A stretch of DNA of 64,000 nt from positions 401,074 to 465,073 of the forward strand of contig NZ_FOBG01000004.1 of the NCBI RefSeq assembly GCF_900109645.1, given 5' to 3'. A program made the translations under genes and the position numbers. The DNA is from Duganella sp. CF402 (lineage in GTDB: Bacteria > Pseudomonadota > Gammaproteobacteria > Burkholderiales > Burkholderiaceae_D). The notes beneath the pieces are model-generated. The model was not told the DNA's origin. It saw only the letters and a program-made list of their open reading frames with translations, and did not search any database. Position 1 is the first letter of the stretch, and each line of letters starts with the position of its first letter. Below are positions 52,969-63,400 of the stretch, piece by piece.

Positions 52969-55802
52969 CAGAACTTGTAGCTCAGGCCAGCCGTGTAGGT
53001 GCGGCCATACTTGACCGTGTTGGTGATCAACTTGGGATCCACGGTGTATTCCTGGAACGGCTGGTTGCTCCAGTTATGCCCCTGCAGGAACAGCGACACG
53101 CCCTTCAGCCAGCCACTTTGCACCTCGTACGACGCTTGCAGGTCGACGATGGTCTCGCCCTTGATGAAGGTGAACTGCGAATCGCTGCGGTAGTCGAGGA
53201 TCTGGCCGACGAAGTTGGAACGGCGGTGCGCGGCCCACGCCAGCTGCAGGCCGCGGTTCTCGTAGTACAGCCGCACGCTGCTGACATTCTTCGACAAGCC
53301 CGGCAAGCCGATCGAAGACACCGAATCACGGAACACCGGGCCGTTCTGCGGCGACACGAAGCCGCTGGTCGGCAGCCGCACCGAGCTGTCGGTGTACGAA
53401 TAGTTGGCCGCCACGCCGAAGCCGTCCAGCCACTTGGCCGCCAGCGCGAACGGCACGTTGATGGCCAGTTCGTAGCCGTGCATATTGCCGCCCTGGCCGT
53501 TCTGCGGCATGGTCAGGAAGCCGATGGTGGAGTTCTTGTACGGACCGCTGGTCGGCAGCGGCGTCGAGGCGCTGGTGTAGTCCTTGAAGTCGAACTCCAT
53601 CGGCGCGTTGATGATGTAGTTGTCGAGCTTCTTGTAGAACGCCGCCACGCTGACATAGCCCTTCTTGCCGAAGTACTTTTCATACGACAGGTCGAGCGAG
53701 CGGGCCTGGTAGGGCTTCAACTGCGGGTTGCCGGCAAAGCCGGTCAGCGCCGGCGCCACCGAGGTGGCGTTCTGCACCGCGAAGTCCATGCTGGCCTTCA
53801 TGTTGTCCAGATTGGCCCGCGAGATTTGCTTGCCGGCGCCAAGGCGCAGCTTTTGCTCGTGGCCGAGGTCAAACGCCACGTTCAGACTCGGCAGCACATT
53901 GGTGTAGCTGGTGCCATCGGTGCGCACCTTGTACGGGCAAGTCTCGACCGTGATGCCGGTGCAATTAGCCAGGTCGACCTGGTTGCCGGCTGCTTCCTGG
54001 CGGGTGTGCACCACCTGCAGGCCGACATTGCCACTGTAGGGCAGCGCGCCGAGCGTGCCGTCCAGATCGGCCATCGCATAGGCGGTGGCGACCTTCTCGC
54101 GCACCGACCAGTCGCGCGACAGCACGGTGGAATCGACCCAGCGGTTCAAATCGTAGATGGTGCCCAGCGTGCCGCTTGGATCGAACGAGGCCACCATCAG
54201 GCCCGAGGCGCCGGCCTGCGCCACGTCGGTGCCCGGCATGGCCACGCTGGCGTAGCCGTCGCCGCCCCTGACCGACAGCCGGCCTTCCTGGCCGGTGCGC
54301 GACTTGTCGCGCTTGGTGAAGTTGGCGCCGAAGTGGGCGTTGGCCAGCGGCCCCCAGTCGAGTTCGCGGTGGGCGCTCAGGCGCACCGCGTTGACGGTGT
54401 CGTCGATGTTGGGCAGCGCCACGTAGCCGGCCTGCGGCGAGTTCGGCCCGCCGCCCCAGCCGTCGACGTCGGTCAGCACGGCGATCTTGCGGTCGGCGTA
54501 ATTGAGGCTGGTGGTGTACTTGACGTCGGCGAAGTTGCTGCCGTTGAAACCGCTGTACGAGATGCTGCCCAGCTGGCTGGCCGGGGTGTTGCCGGGCTGG
54601 CCGGCGGTGGTCTCGTAGTTGGAGATGTTTTTCACGCCGTGCGAGTGCGACAGGTCGGCTTCCACGCGCCACTGCTCGCCCAGTTTCAGCTCGCTGTTCC
54701 AGCCGAACGAGGCCAGCCGGTCCTGGTTCGAATACAGGTGGTTGCGCACGTCGGCCTTGTAATTGCTGATGGTGCCGCTGGTGGCGACGCCGTTGGCGAT
54801 CACCGCGTTCGACAGCACGCCGTTCGGATCGTACGGCCCGGTGCCGAACGCCACCGCGCCTTCGATGCCGGTCTTCTTGGTGGCCTCGTCGCCGCGCGAG
54901 TAAAACGCATCGAGCGTGGTGCGGAAGTTCTGGTTCGGTTTGTATTGCAGGGTCAGCGAAGCGCCGTCGCGGTCGGCCTTGCGGCGCGAGGTCTCGGCCA
55001 GGAAGCCGCCCGGCACCGCCACTTGCGCGCCGTTGTAGTCCAGCGTCGGCGCCCAGCCGCCCCAGCTGTCGAATTTCAGTTCGCCGCCATTGTCCTGGCG
55101 CAGCGTGGTCACGCCCAGCGACAGGCCGATGGTGCGGTTGGCAAACTGGTCGACATAGCTGAAGGTCTTGCGGTGGCCGGCGCCCACTTCCGCGCCGGAG
55201 CCGAAGCCGATGCGTTCCTTGCGGTACGAGGCCGCCAGCACGCGCTGGCCGAAGTCGAGCGGGCGCAGGGTGCGCAGGTCGATGGTGGAGGCCAGGCCCT
55301 GGCCCATCAAGCCGGCGTCCGGCGTCTTGTACACCAGCACCGAGCCGGTCAGCTCGGACGGGAACAGGTCGAACTCGGGGCTGCGGGCGTCGCTGGTGGA
55401 GGCTTGCTCGCGGCCGTTGAGCAGGGCGCCGTTGAAGCTGGGCGACAGACCGCGCACCGACACGTCGGTGGCCTTGCCGTTGGTCTTGTTGCGCTGGGTG
55501 GTGACGCCGGACAGGCGCGAGATCGACTCGGCCACGGTGGTGTCGGGCAGCTTGCCGATGTCCTCGGCCGAAATCGCCTCGACGATGGAGCTGGCGTTCT
55601 TCTTGATCGAAATGGCTTCCTCGATGCCGCGGCGGATGCCGGCCACGGTCACGGTGGCCAGTTCGCCGTCGGCCGGCTTGGTGGCAGCGGTGGCTGCTGC
55701 GTCGCCGGCTTGTTGCGCGTGGCTGGCGCCGGCGGCGCCGAGCAGCATCATGGCGCAGGCGGCGGCCAGCGGCGTGAGGCGGAATGCGGTACTGGTGGTC
55801 AT
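52968..55802 (-). CDS. TonB-dependent receptor (maltodextrin-type)
   Basis: The 944-residue protein has a signal peptide (AACAMMLLGAAGASHAQQ), then the Caulobacter-type receptor start (IRRGIEEAISIKKNASSIVEAISAEDIGKLPD), a plug domain (VSVRGLSPSFNGALLNGREQAS) and a 22-strand-type barrel ending in a C-terminal Phe (GLSYKF). It imports a large substrate across the outer membrane with TonB energy; the downstream GH13 and GH97 genes point to maltodextrins. ATG 55802 with AGGGAG is preferred over 55841. First gene of the operon, divergent from a two-component system. Confidence 0.92.
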   Translation of the reverse strand: MTTSTAFRLTPLAAACAMMLLGAAGASHAQQAGDAAATAATKPADGELATVTVAGIRRGIEEAISIKKNASSIVEAISAEDIGKLPDTTVAESISRLSGVTTQRNKTNGKATDVSVRGLSPSFNGALLNGREQASTSDARSPEFDLFPSELTGSVLVYKTPDAGLMGQGLASTIDLRTLRPLDFGQRVLAASYRKERIGFGSGAEVGAGHRKTFSYVDQFANRTIGLSLGVTTLRQDNGGELKFDSWGGWAPTLDYNGAQVAVPGGFLAETSRRKADRDGASLTLQYKPNQNFRTTLDAFYSRGDEATKKTGIEGAVAFGTGPYDPNGVLSNAVIANGVATSGTISNYKADVRNHLYSNQDRLASFGWNSELKLGEQWRVEADLSHSHGVKNISNYETTAGQPGNTPASQLGSISYSGFNGSNFADVKYTTSLNYADRKIAVLTDVDGWGGGPNSPQAGYVALPNIDDTVNAVRLSAHRELDWGPLANAHFGANFTKRDKSRTGQEGRLSVRGGDGYASVAMPGTDVAQAGASGLMVASFDPSGTLGTIYDLNRWVDSTVLSRDWSVREKVATAYAMADLDGTLGALPYSGNVGLQVVHTRQEAAGNQVDLANCTGITVETCPYKVRTDGTSYTNVLPSLNVAFDLGHEQKLRLGAGKQISRANLDNMKASMDFAVQNATSVAPALTGFAGNPQLKPYQARSLDLSYEKYFGKKGYVSVAAFYKKLDNYIINAPMEFDFKDYTSASTPLPTSGPYKNSTIGFLTMPQNGQGGNMHGYELAINVPFALAAKWLDGFGVAANYSYTDSSVRLPTSGFVSPQNGPVFRDSVSSIGLPGLSKNVSSVRLYYENRGLQLAWAAHRRSNFVGQILDYRSDSQFTFIKGETIVDLQASYEVQSGWLKGVSLFLQGHNWSNQPFQEYTVDPKLITNTVKYGRTYTAGLSYKF

Positions 55803-56002
55803 ACGTCTCCCTTTTGATTTATTGTGGACTGCGGGATGCATGGTGTCGCAGCCAGCCGGGCAGGGTCAACGGCGGTGTCGCGCCGGGAATAAAGGAAGCC
55901 TGAAGGTTGGCGGCCAAGTGCCTGATTTCATGGCGAAAGTGGGCTTGTGGCGTTTTCCCGACTGCGCCGTTTCGGGCGGCCAAAGCGCGCTACACTGCCG
56001 GC

Positions 56003-56656
56003 ATGAAAATCCTGATGATAGAAGACGACCTGGCCATCGGCCGCGCCTTGCTGGCGGTGTTGCAGGACGAGGGCCACACGGTGCTGTGGCTGCGGCTGGC
56101 CGAGGGCGCGCTGGCGCGCCTGCAAGGCGACAGCTACGACGCGGTGCTGCTCGACCTCGGCCTGCCGGACGGCGACGGCGCCCACTTGCTGCGCGCACTG
56201 CGGGCGGCCGGCCTGCATTTGCCGGTGCTGATCATGACCGCGCGCGACAGCCTGGAAGACCGCCTCAACGGCTTCAACACCGGCGCCGACGATTACCTGA
56301 TCAAGCCGTTCGACATCCCGGAACTGCTGGTGCGCCTGCGCGCGGTGGTGCGGCGCGCCAACGGCAACGCCGACGGCGGCTGGAGCTTCGGCGAGCTGGT
56401 GCTCGACGAGCGGCGCCTGCTGGTGACGCGCGCCGGCGCGCCGCTGGCGCTGTCGCGCACCGAGTTCGCGCTGCTGCTGGCGCTGGTCAAGGAACCGGGC
56501 CGGGTGCTCACGCGCGCCGAGCTCGAGCAGGGCGTGCTGCCGCACAGCGAAGGCACGCTGGACGTGCACATCTCCAACCTGCGCAAAAAGGTCGGCGAGC
56601 GGTTGATCCGCACCGTGCGCGGCGTGGGCTACATGGCGCAGCGTCCGCATGAATAA
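56003..56656 (+). CDS. OmpR-family response regulator
   Basis: The 217-residue protein has a receiver domain (MKILMIEDD, phosphoacceptor Asp51 in VLLDLGLPDGDG, Thr in LIMTARDS, Lys in YLIKPFD) and an OmpR/PhoB winged-helix output (LSRTEFALLLALVKEPGRVLTRAELEQ, DVHISNLRKKVGERLIRTVRGVGYM). It resembles the QseB/PmrA subgroup. It overlaps the kinase gene by eight bases. It is divergent from the TonB receptor operon with a 200-bp gap, so control of the starch genes is possible but not shown. Confidence 0.92.
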   Translation: MKILMIEDDLAIGRALLAVLQDEGHTVLWLRLAEGALARLQGDSYDAVLLDLGLPDGDGAHLLRALRAAGLHLPVLIMTARDSLEDRLNGFNTGADDYLIKPFDIPELLVRLRAVVRRANGNADGGWSFGELVLDERRLLVTRAGAPLALSRTEFALLLALVKEPGRVLTRAELEQGVLPHSEGTLDVHISNLRKKVGERLIRTVRGVGYMAQRPHE

Positions 56657-58028
56657 ACCATCGTCCCTGTTCCGGCGCCTGATGCTGGGCTTTTCGGCGG
56701 TGATCGCGCTGGTGGCGCTGGCCGGTTTTACCTACGTGGCGGTAGAAGCCAAGATTACCCAGCGCACCCGCACCGCCAGCGAGAACGCCGCCCACACGCG
56801 CGAGGTGCTGCTGCACCTGAGCGAAATCGCCGCCGACCGCGCCCGTCTGCAGCGGGCGGCCGCCGCGCTGGAAGCGGTGCGGCGCGACATGTTCCGCGAG
56901 CTTGATTACCATTCGCGGGTGCGGCTGCGGGTATGGCAGCACGGCGCGCTGGTGTACAACTCGCTGCCCGCGTTGCCGGACCTGCTGCCGGCGCCGGGCA
57001 GCGCGGCGGCGCGTCAGGCCAATGCCTGGGTCAGCGCGCTCGAGCGCGATGCCGCCAGCGGGCTGGTGGTGGAGCGCAGCCATGAAGTGGACGACGAGTG
57101 GATGCTGAGTTTTTCCGGCGTCAGCTTCCTGCTGTCGTCGACGATTTTCAGCTTGCCGTTGCTGTTGCTGCCGGCCTGGCTGATTGTCGGTATCGGCTTG
57201 CGGCCCTTGCGTTCGATCGCCGAGCAGATCGAGGCGCGGGCGGGCTCGGATTTGACGGCGTTGCCGGAGTCGCCGTACCGCGAGCTGTCGCCGCTGGTCG
57301 ATGCGATCAACCGCCTGATGATGCGCCTGAGCCAGCGCATCGAGCGCGAGCATGAGTTCCTGACCGATGCGGCGCATGAGCTCAAGACGCCGCTGGCGGC
57401 GATCCAGATCAACGCCCATTTGCTGCTGAGCCGCAGCGTGGCCGAGCAGCCGGCGCGCAGCGCGGAAGCGGGGCAGGGCTTGCGCGAGGGCGTGGCGCGG
57501 GCCACCCACATGGTGCACCAGTTGCTGGCGTTCGAGCGGGCGCGGGCCGAGCCGAGCACCGAGCCGTTGCCGTCGACCGAGTTGGGCGGGCTGGTGCGCA
57601 GCCGGCTGGCGGCGGCGGCGCCGCTGGCCATGCAGCGCGGGATCGAGATTGAGTTTCAGGCCGAGGGCGAGTGGGTGATGGCGCTGCATGTGGAAAGCAT
57701 GGCGGCCTTGCTGGATAACCTGGTCAGCAATGCGATCAAATATTCGCCGGAGAACGGGCGGGTGATGGTGGGGCTGGCGGAAGAGGCGGGCGGGGTGCGG
57801 CTGACGGTGCGCGACCAGGGGCCGGGCGTGGCGCAGGGCTTGCGGCAGAAAGTGTTTGAGCGGTTCTATCGGGTGCCGGGGCAGGAGCAGTCGGGCAGTG
57901 GGCTGGGCCTGGCGATTGCCGAGCGGGCGGCGGAGCGGAATGGGGGGGCGATAACCCTGTCCCCCGGTGACGACGGCGTTGGCCTGTGCGTTTGCGTGCT
58001 GTTACCCCATCAGGCAGTGCGGGTGTAG
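56649..58028 (+). CDS. Sensor histidine kinase (QseC/PmrB-like)
   Basis: The 459-residue kinase has transmembrane helices at about 12-31 and 157-178, a periplasmic sensor of about 120 residues, a HAMP-like linker, the phosphoacceptor His243 in TDAAHELKTPLAAIQ, and ATPase boxes (NLVSNAIKYSPENG, RDQGPGVAQG, GQEQSGSGLGLAI). It pairs with the regulator at 56003. The 3' end overlaps the convergent DJ-1 gene by 19 bp. Ligand unknown. Confidence 0.9.
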   Translation: MNKPSSLFRRLMLGFSAVIALVALAGFTYVAVEAKITQRTRTASENAAHTREVLLHLSEIAADRARLQRAAAALEAVRRDMFRELDYHSRVRLRVWQHGALVYNSLPALPDLLPAPGSAAARQANAWVSALERDAASGLVVERSHEVDDEWMLSFSGVSFLLSSTIFSLPLLLLPAWLIVGIGLRPLRSIAEQIEARAGSDLTALPESPYRELSPLVDAINRLMMRLSQRIEREHEFLTDAAHELKTPLAAIQINAHLLLSRSVAEQPARSAEAGQGLREGVARATHMVHQLLAFERARAEPSTEPLPSTELGGLVRSRLAAAAPLAMQRGIEIEFQAEGEWVMALHVESMAALLDNLVSNAIKYSPENGRVMVGLAEEAGGVRLTVRDQGPGVAQGLRQKVFERFYRVPGQEQSGSGLGLAIAERAAERNGGAITLSPGDDGVGLCVCVLLPHQAVRV

Positions 58029-58603
58029 TCCATCTGGCGGGCAGTGCGCTCGGCCAGTGCGCGGCTGGCCAAGCGTTCGACCAGATGCAGCGACATGTCG
58101 ATGCCGGCCGAAATGCCGGCCGAGGTCACCACATCGCCGGTGTCGACCCAGCGTTGGCCGGCGCGCACCATGACCTGCGGCCAGCCGGCCTGCAGCTCGG
58201 CCACGTCCTCCCAGTGGGTGGTCGCCTCGCGCCCATCGAGCAGGCCGGCGGCGGCCAGCAGCAGGGCGCCGGTGCAGACCGAGGCGGTCAGCTCGGCCTC
58301 GCGCGCCATGCCGCCGATCCACGCGATCACTTCCGGCCGCGCCAGCTCGGCGCCCACCACCCCGCCCGGCACGATCAGCACCTCGACCGGCCCGCAATCG
58401 GCAAACGTCGCCTCCGGGTGCAGCACCAGCCCGGCCCGCGCCCGCACCGGCGCGCTGCTGGCGCCGATGGTGCGGACCCGGAACGGCGCGTCTCCCCCGG
58501 CGCCGCCCGCCATCCGGCTGGCACAGGTGAACACTTCATACGGCCCCGCAAAATCCAGAACCTCAACATCGTCAAAGATATAAATACCGACAGTGCGCGT
58601 CAT
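58010..58603 (-). CDS. DJ-1/PfpI family protein
   Basis: The 197-residue protein has the DJ-1 fold: TVGIYIFDDVEVLDFAGPYEVF, VEVLIVPGGVVGAEL, the nucleophile-elbow Cys in ELTASVCTGALLLAAAGLL, followed by ATTHWEDVAELQ and TSAGISAGIDMSL. This is the GATase1 domain of the GlxA/isonitrile-hydratase type without a DNA-binding domain. GGAGG before ATG 58603 decides the start over 58615 and 58687. It is divergent from a GlxA-type regulator with the same domain, 77 bp away, so that regulator probably controls it. Confidence 0.85.
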   Translation of the reverse strand: MTRTVGIYIFDDVEVLDFAGPYEVFTCASRMAGGAGGDAPFRVRTIGASSAPVRARAGLVLHPEATFADCGPVEVLIVPGGVVGAELARPEVIAWIGGMAREAELTASVCTGALLLAAAGLLDGREATTHWEDVAELQAGWPQVMVRAGQRWVDTGDVVTSAGISAGIDMSLHLVERLASRALAERTARQMDYTRTA

Positions 58604-58680
58604 CTTGCCTCCCATGTGAGCCTGCATGGTGCCACCGGCGCGATTGACACAAATGACATTCATGGTTGAATATCTGCCAC

Positions 58681-59709
58681 ATGACACCGATTCCCATCTG
58701 GCTGCTGGTCTACCCCGGCTTCCTGCTGCTGGACGCCAGCGGCCCGGCCCAGGTCTTCTCCAGCGCCAATGACGAAGCGCGCGACGCCGGCTTGCCCGAA
58801 CCCTACGCCATCCACCTGACCGCCCCCGGCGGCGGCATGGTCGCCTCCACCGCCGGCCTGGCCCTGCAGGCCGAAGCGCTGCCCGAGCCGGCGGCGCTGG
58901 CCGGCGCCACGCTGCTGGTGGCTGGCGGGCGCGGGCTGGAATCGGGCGCCAGCGCCGCGCTGGCCCCGGCCGTGGTCGACTGGGTGGCGCAGGCGGCCCG
59001 TCACACCGCCCGCTGCGGCTCGGTCTGCACCGGCGCCTTCGTGCTGGCGCGCGCCGGGCTGCTGGACGGCCGCCGCGCCGTCACCCACTGGCAGGACGCC
59101 GCCGCCCTGCAAGCCCAGCATCCGGCCATCACGGTGCAGGACGACGCCATCTATATCCGCGACGGCGCGCTGTACACCTCGGCCGGCATCGCGGCCGGCA
59201 TCGACCTGGCGCTGGCCCTGGTGGAGGAAGACTGCGGCCGCGTCGCCGGGCTGGCGGTGGCCAAGCGGCTGGTGGTGTTTTTCAGGCGTCCGGGCGGCCA
59301 GCGCCAGTTCAGTTCGGAGCTGCTGGCGCAGGCCGATCCGCAGGGCTTGCACGGCCAGTTGACGGCCTGGCTGCGCCCCCGTTTGCAGCAGCAGCCCGAT
59401 GTGGAGCAGATGGCGGCCGCGCTGGCGGTCTCGGTACGGACCCTGCATCGCCGCTTGCGGCAGGAGGCCGGCATCTCGCCGGCCCAGCTGCTGCTGCGGT
59501 TGCGCATGGAGGCGGCGTGCGCGCTGCTGGAACAGCCCGGCATGACGGTCAAGCGCGCCGCCCGCCAAAGCGGCTTTGGCAGCGAGTACAATCTGCGGCG
59601 CGCGTTTGCCGCCCAGTTGGGCGTGGCGCCGTCCGACTATCAAGCCCGTTTTGGAGTGACCCATGCAGGAATTCGACAAATGGCTGGCCCGGGTACTGCT
59701 GCTGAATAG
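58681..59709 (+). CDS. GlxA family transcriptional regulator (DJ-1 domain plus AraC HTH)
   Basis: The 342-residue protein fuses an N-terminal DJ-1/PfpI-like ligand domain (WLLVYPGFLLLDASGPAQVF, SVCTGAFVLARAGLLDGRRAVTHW) to a C-terminal AraC helix-turn-helix pair (EQMAAALAVSVRTLHRRLRQEAG, AARQSGFGSEYNLRRAFAAQLGVAPSDYQARF). GlxA-type regulators sense small metabolites; the ligand here is unknown. The DJ-1 domain resembles the divergent neighbour at 58010, as if one arose from the other. Its end overlaps the next gene by 47 bp. Confidence 0.88.
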   Translation: MTPIPIWLLVYPGFLLLDASGPAQVFSSANDEARDAGLPEPYAIHLTAPGGGMVASTAGLALQAEALPEPAALAGATLLVAGGRGLESGASAALAPAVVDWVAQAARHTARCGSVCTGAFVLARAGLLDGRRAVTHWQDAAALQAQHPAITVQDDAIYIRDGALYTSAGIAAGIDLALALVEEDCGRVAGLAVAKRLVVFFRRPGGQRQFSSELLAQADPQGLHGQLTAWLRPRLQQQPDVEQMAAALAVSVRTLHRRLRQEAGISPAQLLLRLRMEAACALLEQPGMTVKRAARQSGFGSEYNLRRAFAAQLGVAPSDYQARFGVTHAGIRQMAGPGTAAE

Positions 59710-60058
59710 TGCGCTAGCGCTGGGTGTCTGCCTCGGCCTGCTTGGCGAGCCGCTGGCCGGCAGCGCTTTATACTGGGTGTTCGGTGCCGCCTTGCTCGGT
59801 TTCCTGTCGGCGGTGCTGTCGCTCAAGCGCTGGCGCGCCGGCCTGTGGGGCGGCGGCCTGTATTACGCCTTGCAGCTCGCCAGCTACTACCCGGCCGACG
59901 GCAGCTGGCAATTCAGCGTCAAGGCCGGGGTCAGCATCGGCCTGGTGCTGCAATTCCCAAGCGGCGTGCTGGTGCTCAATATGGTGGCGCTGGCCCTGCT
60001 CGCAGCGACTTGCGTAGTGCTAGCTAGGCAACGCCGGCGGGTCATCAGGACGTCATAG
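59663..60058 (+). CDS. Small hypothetical membrane protein
   Basis: The 131-residue protein has about four hydrophobic helices (VLLLNSALALGVCLGLLG, LYWVFGAALLGFLSAVLSL, a weaker central segment, and VLVLNMVALALLAATCVVLA) and a basic C-terminal tail (RQRRRVIRTS). GGAG lies seven bases before the ATG, which is inside the end of the GlxA-type gene (47-bp overlap). No family recognised; perhaps a membrane target or partner of the regulator. Confidence 0.6.
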   Translation: MQEFDKWLARVLLLNSALALGVCLGLLGEPLAGSALYWVFGAALLGFLSAVLSLKRWRAGLWGGGLYYALQLASYYPADGSWQFSVKAGVSIGLVLQFPSGVLVLNMVALALLAATCVVLARQRRRVIRTS

Positions 60059-60497
60059 TCGGCGTGCACAATAAAAATACCTCAAAGCAACGTAACATAT
60101 TGTTATGACAGGTTGCGCGCTCGCGACAAGAGCCAATAAAAATTCCACGAGGCAATTAGTCAATATATAATGCAGAGTCGAAATTGTCTTTTCAGTGCGC
60201 GCCGCTGTAGGCGGATTCCCTGTTCCGGGACTCTTCATTACTGAAAAAAAGTTTACTTAATGAAATGTCGAAATCCGTCGTTATGTACAGAACGGAGTGG
60301 AGGTTTGTCCTCTCGCCGGCAGAAGTTGCTTTTAAGAAAATCCCGTCCTGCGTCACGCCGGCTATGCCGGCCGCGCCAGTCAGGGCAGGGACGAAGTTTA
60401 GATCGTTGTTAAACCAAAAACAGGGCTTGAGTCGCAGGCTGCAGACTGCGGGTTGAGTGCGCTCTGAGTACGGCCGTACCCTCCAGGAGAATTTAGA
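60059..60497. other. 439-bp non-coding leader before the second repeat protein
   Basis: No supported gene is seen. The region is less GC-rich than its neighbours. It holds a palindrome TAACA-TAT-TGTTA (60093-60105), a possible promoter (separate entry), a hairpin GCCGGC-TAT-GCCGGC near 60358, and a palindrome GTACGGCCGTAC at 60468-60479 close to the ribosome binding site AGGAGA (60485-60490). The length suggests regulated expression or a structured 5' leader. Confidence 0.5.
60143..60171 (+). promoter_or_regulatory. Possible promoter of the second repeat-protein gene
   Basis: A perfect -10 hexamer TATAAT at 60166-60171 with a weak -35 (TTCCAC, 60143-60148) at 17-bp spacing. This would give a leader of about 320 bases. 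Confidence 0.35.
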
Positions 60498-63400
60498 ATG
60501 AGCAGCATTTTTGTTACCTTCAGCACTGCGCAAATCGCCGGCGCCACGACTTCGCAAATCCAGACCCTGGGTACGGAAGACATCGCCGGGCTCAATTCTG
60601 ATCAAATCCAGGCGTTTACGACCGATCAAATTCAGGCCCTGACCACCGCCACGCTGGCCGGCGGCCTGACCACCGGCCAAGCCCCGTACCTGACCGCCAA
60701 TCAGGCCGGCGTCCTGTTGTCGAGCCAACTGGCGGTGTTATCGACCGCCAGCGTGGCGGCACTGTCGACCGCCGGCATCAACGCGCTGTCGACCAACGGC
60801 ATTGGCGGCCTGACCGTCAACCAGGCCAAGGCCCTGACCACCAACCAGATCGTCGCCCTGTCGGCCAACGGCGCCGGCGCGCTGGGCACCGGCCAGGTGG
60901 TGGCGCTGAATTCGGATCAGATCGCCGTGCTGGAGACGGCTGACCTGAACGCCATCAAGACCGCCGCCATCGCCGCGCTCAGCAGCGCGCAAGTGCAAGC
61001 CCTGACCACGCTGCAAGTATCGACCCTGGGCACCTCCTCGCTGACCGCCCTCAGCACCAGCGGCTTTGCCGCCCTGGAAACCGAGCAAGTGGTGGCCCTG
61101 ACCGGCGCCCAGCTGGGCAGCCTGAGCGCCAGCCAGTTCGCCGCGCTCAGCAGCAACGCCATCGGCGCCATCGAGACGGCCGACCTGGCCAGCATCACCA
61201 CCAATGAAATCGCCGCCCTGCGCACCGCGCAGCTGGCCGGCCTGAGCGCCGCCCAGGTGGCGTTGCTGTCGACCAACCAGATCACCGCGCTGGGCACCGC
61301 TGCCGCCGCCGCCCTGAGCACCGCGCAAACCGTGGCCCTGACCGCCGCGCAAGCTGGCGTGCTGAGCGCTGCGCAAGTGGCCGCCCTGTCGACCAATGCC
61401 ACCGCCGCGCTGGAAACCGCCGACTTTGCCGCCCTGAGCAGCAGCGCCATCGCCGCCCTGAGCGCCGCCCAGGTGAAAGCCCTGGGCACCAACCAGATCG
61501 TGGCCCTGACCGCCACCCAGGCCGGTGTGCTGAGCACCGCGCAAGTGGCCAGCCTGTCGACCGACGACATCGCCGCGCTGGAAACGGCCGACCTGAACGC
61601 CATCAAAACGGCCGCCATCGCCGCCCTGAGCACGGCCCAGGTGACCGCGCTGAGCACCTTGCAAGTATCGACCCTGGCGACCGCCTCGCTGGCCGCGCTG
61701 ACCACCGGCGCCATCGCCGTGCTGGAAACCGAACAAGTGGTGGCGCTGACCGGCGCCCAGCTGGGCAGCCTGAGCACCGCCCAGTTCGCCGCGCTGAGCA
61801 GCAACGCCATCGGCGCGATTGAAACCGCCGACCTGGCCAGCATCACTACCAGTGAAATCGCCGCCTTGCGCACCGCGCAACTGGCCGGCCTCAGCGCCGC
61901 CCAGGTGGCACTGCTGTCGACCAACCAGGTCACGGCCCTGAGCACCGCCGCCACCGCCGCCCTGAGCACCGCGCAAGTGGTGGCCCTGACCGCCGCCCAG
62001 GCTGGCGTGCTGAGCGCCGCGCAAGTGGCCAGCCTGTCGACCAACGCAGTGGCCGCGCTGGAGACCGCCGACTTCGCCGCCCTGAGCACCAACGCCATCG
62101 CCGCCCTGAGCGCCGCCCAGGTGAAAGCCCTGAGCACCAACCAGGTCGTGGCCCTGACCGCCGGCCAGGCCGGCGTGCTGAGCACCGCGCAAGTGGCCAG
62201 CCTGTCGACCGACGACATCGCCGCGCTGGAAACGGCCGACCTGAACGCCCTCAAGACCGCCGCCATCGCCACCCTGAGCACGGCCCAGGTGACCGCGCTG
62301 AGCACGCTGCAAGTGTCGACCCTGGCGACCGCCTCGCTGGCGGCGCTGACCACCGGCGCCATCGCCGCGCTGGAAACTGAGCAAGTAGTGGCCCTGACCG
62401 GCGCCCAGCTGGGCAGCCTGACCACCGCGCAATTTGCTGCGCTGGGCAGCAACGCCATTGGCGCCATCGAGACCGCCGACCTGGCCAGCATCACCACCAA
62501 TGAAATCGCCGCCCTGCGCACCGCGCAACTGGCCGGCCTGACTGCCGCCCAACTGGCGCTGTTGTCGACCAACCAGATCGTTGCCCTGAGCACCGGCGTG
62601 GCCGCCGCGCTGAGCACCGCGCAAGTGGTGGCGCTGACCGCCGCCCAAGCCGGCGTGCTGAGCGCCGCCCAGGTGGCCAGCCTGTCGACCAACGCGATTG
62701 CCGCGCTGGAGACCGCCGACTTTGCGGCCCTGAGCACCAACGCCATTGCTGCGCTGACCGCGGCCCAGGTCAAAGCACTGACTACCCAGCAGATCGTCGC
62801 CCTGACCGTGGGCGAAGCTGGCGCGCTGAGCACCGCGCAAGTGGTGGGCCTGTCGACCGCCAACATCGAAGCGCTGGAAACGGCCGACCTGAACGCCATC
62901 AAGACCGCCGCCATCGCCGCCCTGAGCACCGCCCAGGTGGCCGCGCTGAGCACCCTGCAAGTATCGACCTTGGGCACCGCCTCGCTGGCCGCGCTGACCA
63001 CCGGCGGCATCGCCGCGTTGGAAACCGATCAGATCGTGGCCCTGACCGGCGCGCAACTGGGCAGCCTGACCACCGCGCAATTCGCCGCGCTGGGCAGCAA
63101 CGCCATCGGCGCCATCGAGACCGCCGACCTGGCCAGCCTGACCACCAATGAAATCGCCGCCCTGCGTACCGCGCAACTGGCCGGCCTGACTGCCGCCCAA
63201 CTGGCGCTGCTGTCGACCAACCAGATCGTCGCCCTGAGCACCGGCTCGACCGCCGCGCTGAGCACCGCGCAAGTGGTGGCCCTGACCGCTGCGCAAGCCG
63301 GCGTGCTGAGCGCCGCCCAGGTGGCCAGCCTGTCGACCAATGCGATTGCCGCGCTGGAGACCGCCGACTTTGCGGCCCTGAGCACCAACGCGATTGCCGC

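Noticed and set aside
60059..60497. Riboswitch (cyclic di-GMP type) in the leader of the second repeat gene
   Set aside because: Hairpins are present but I could not match the conserved core of any riboswitch class.
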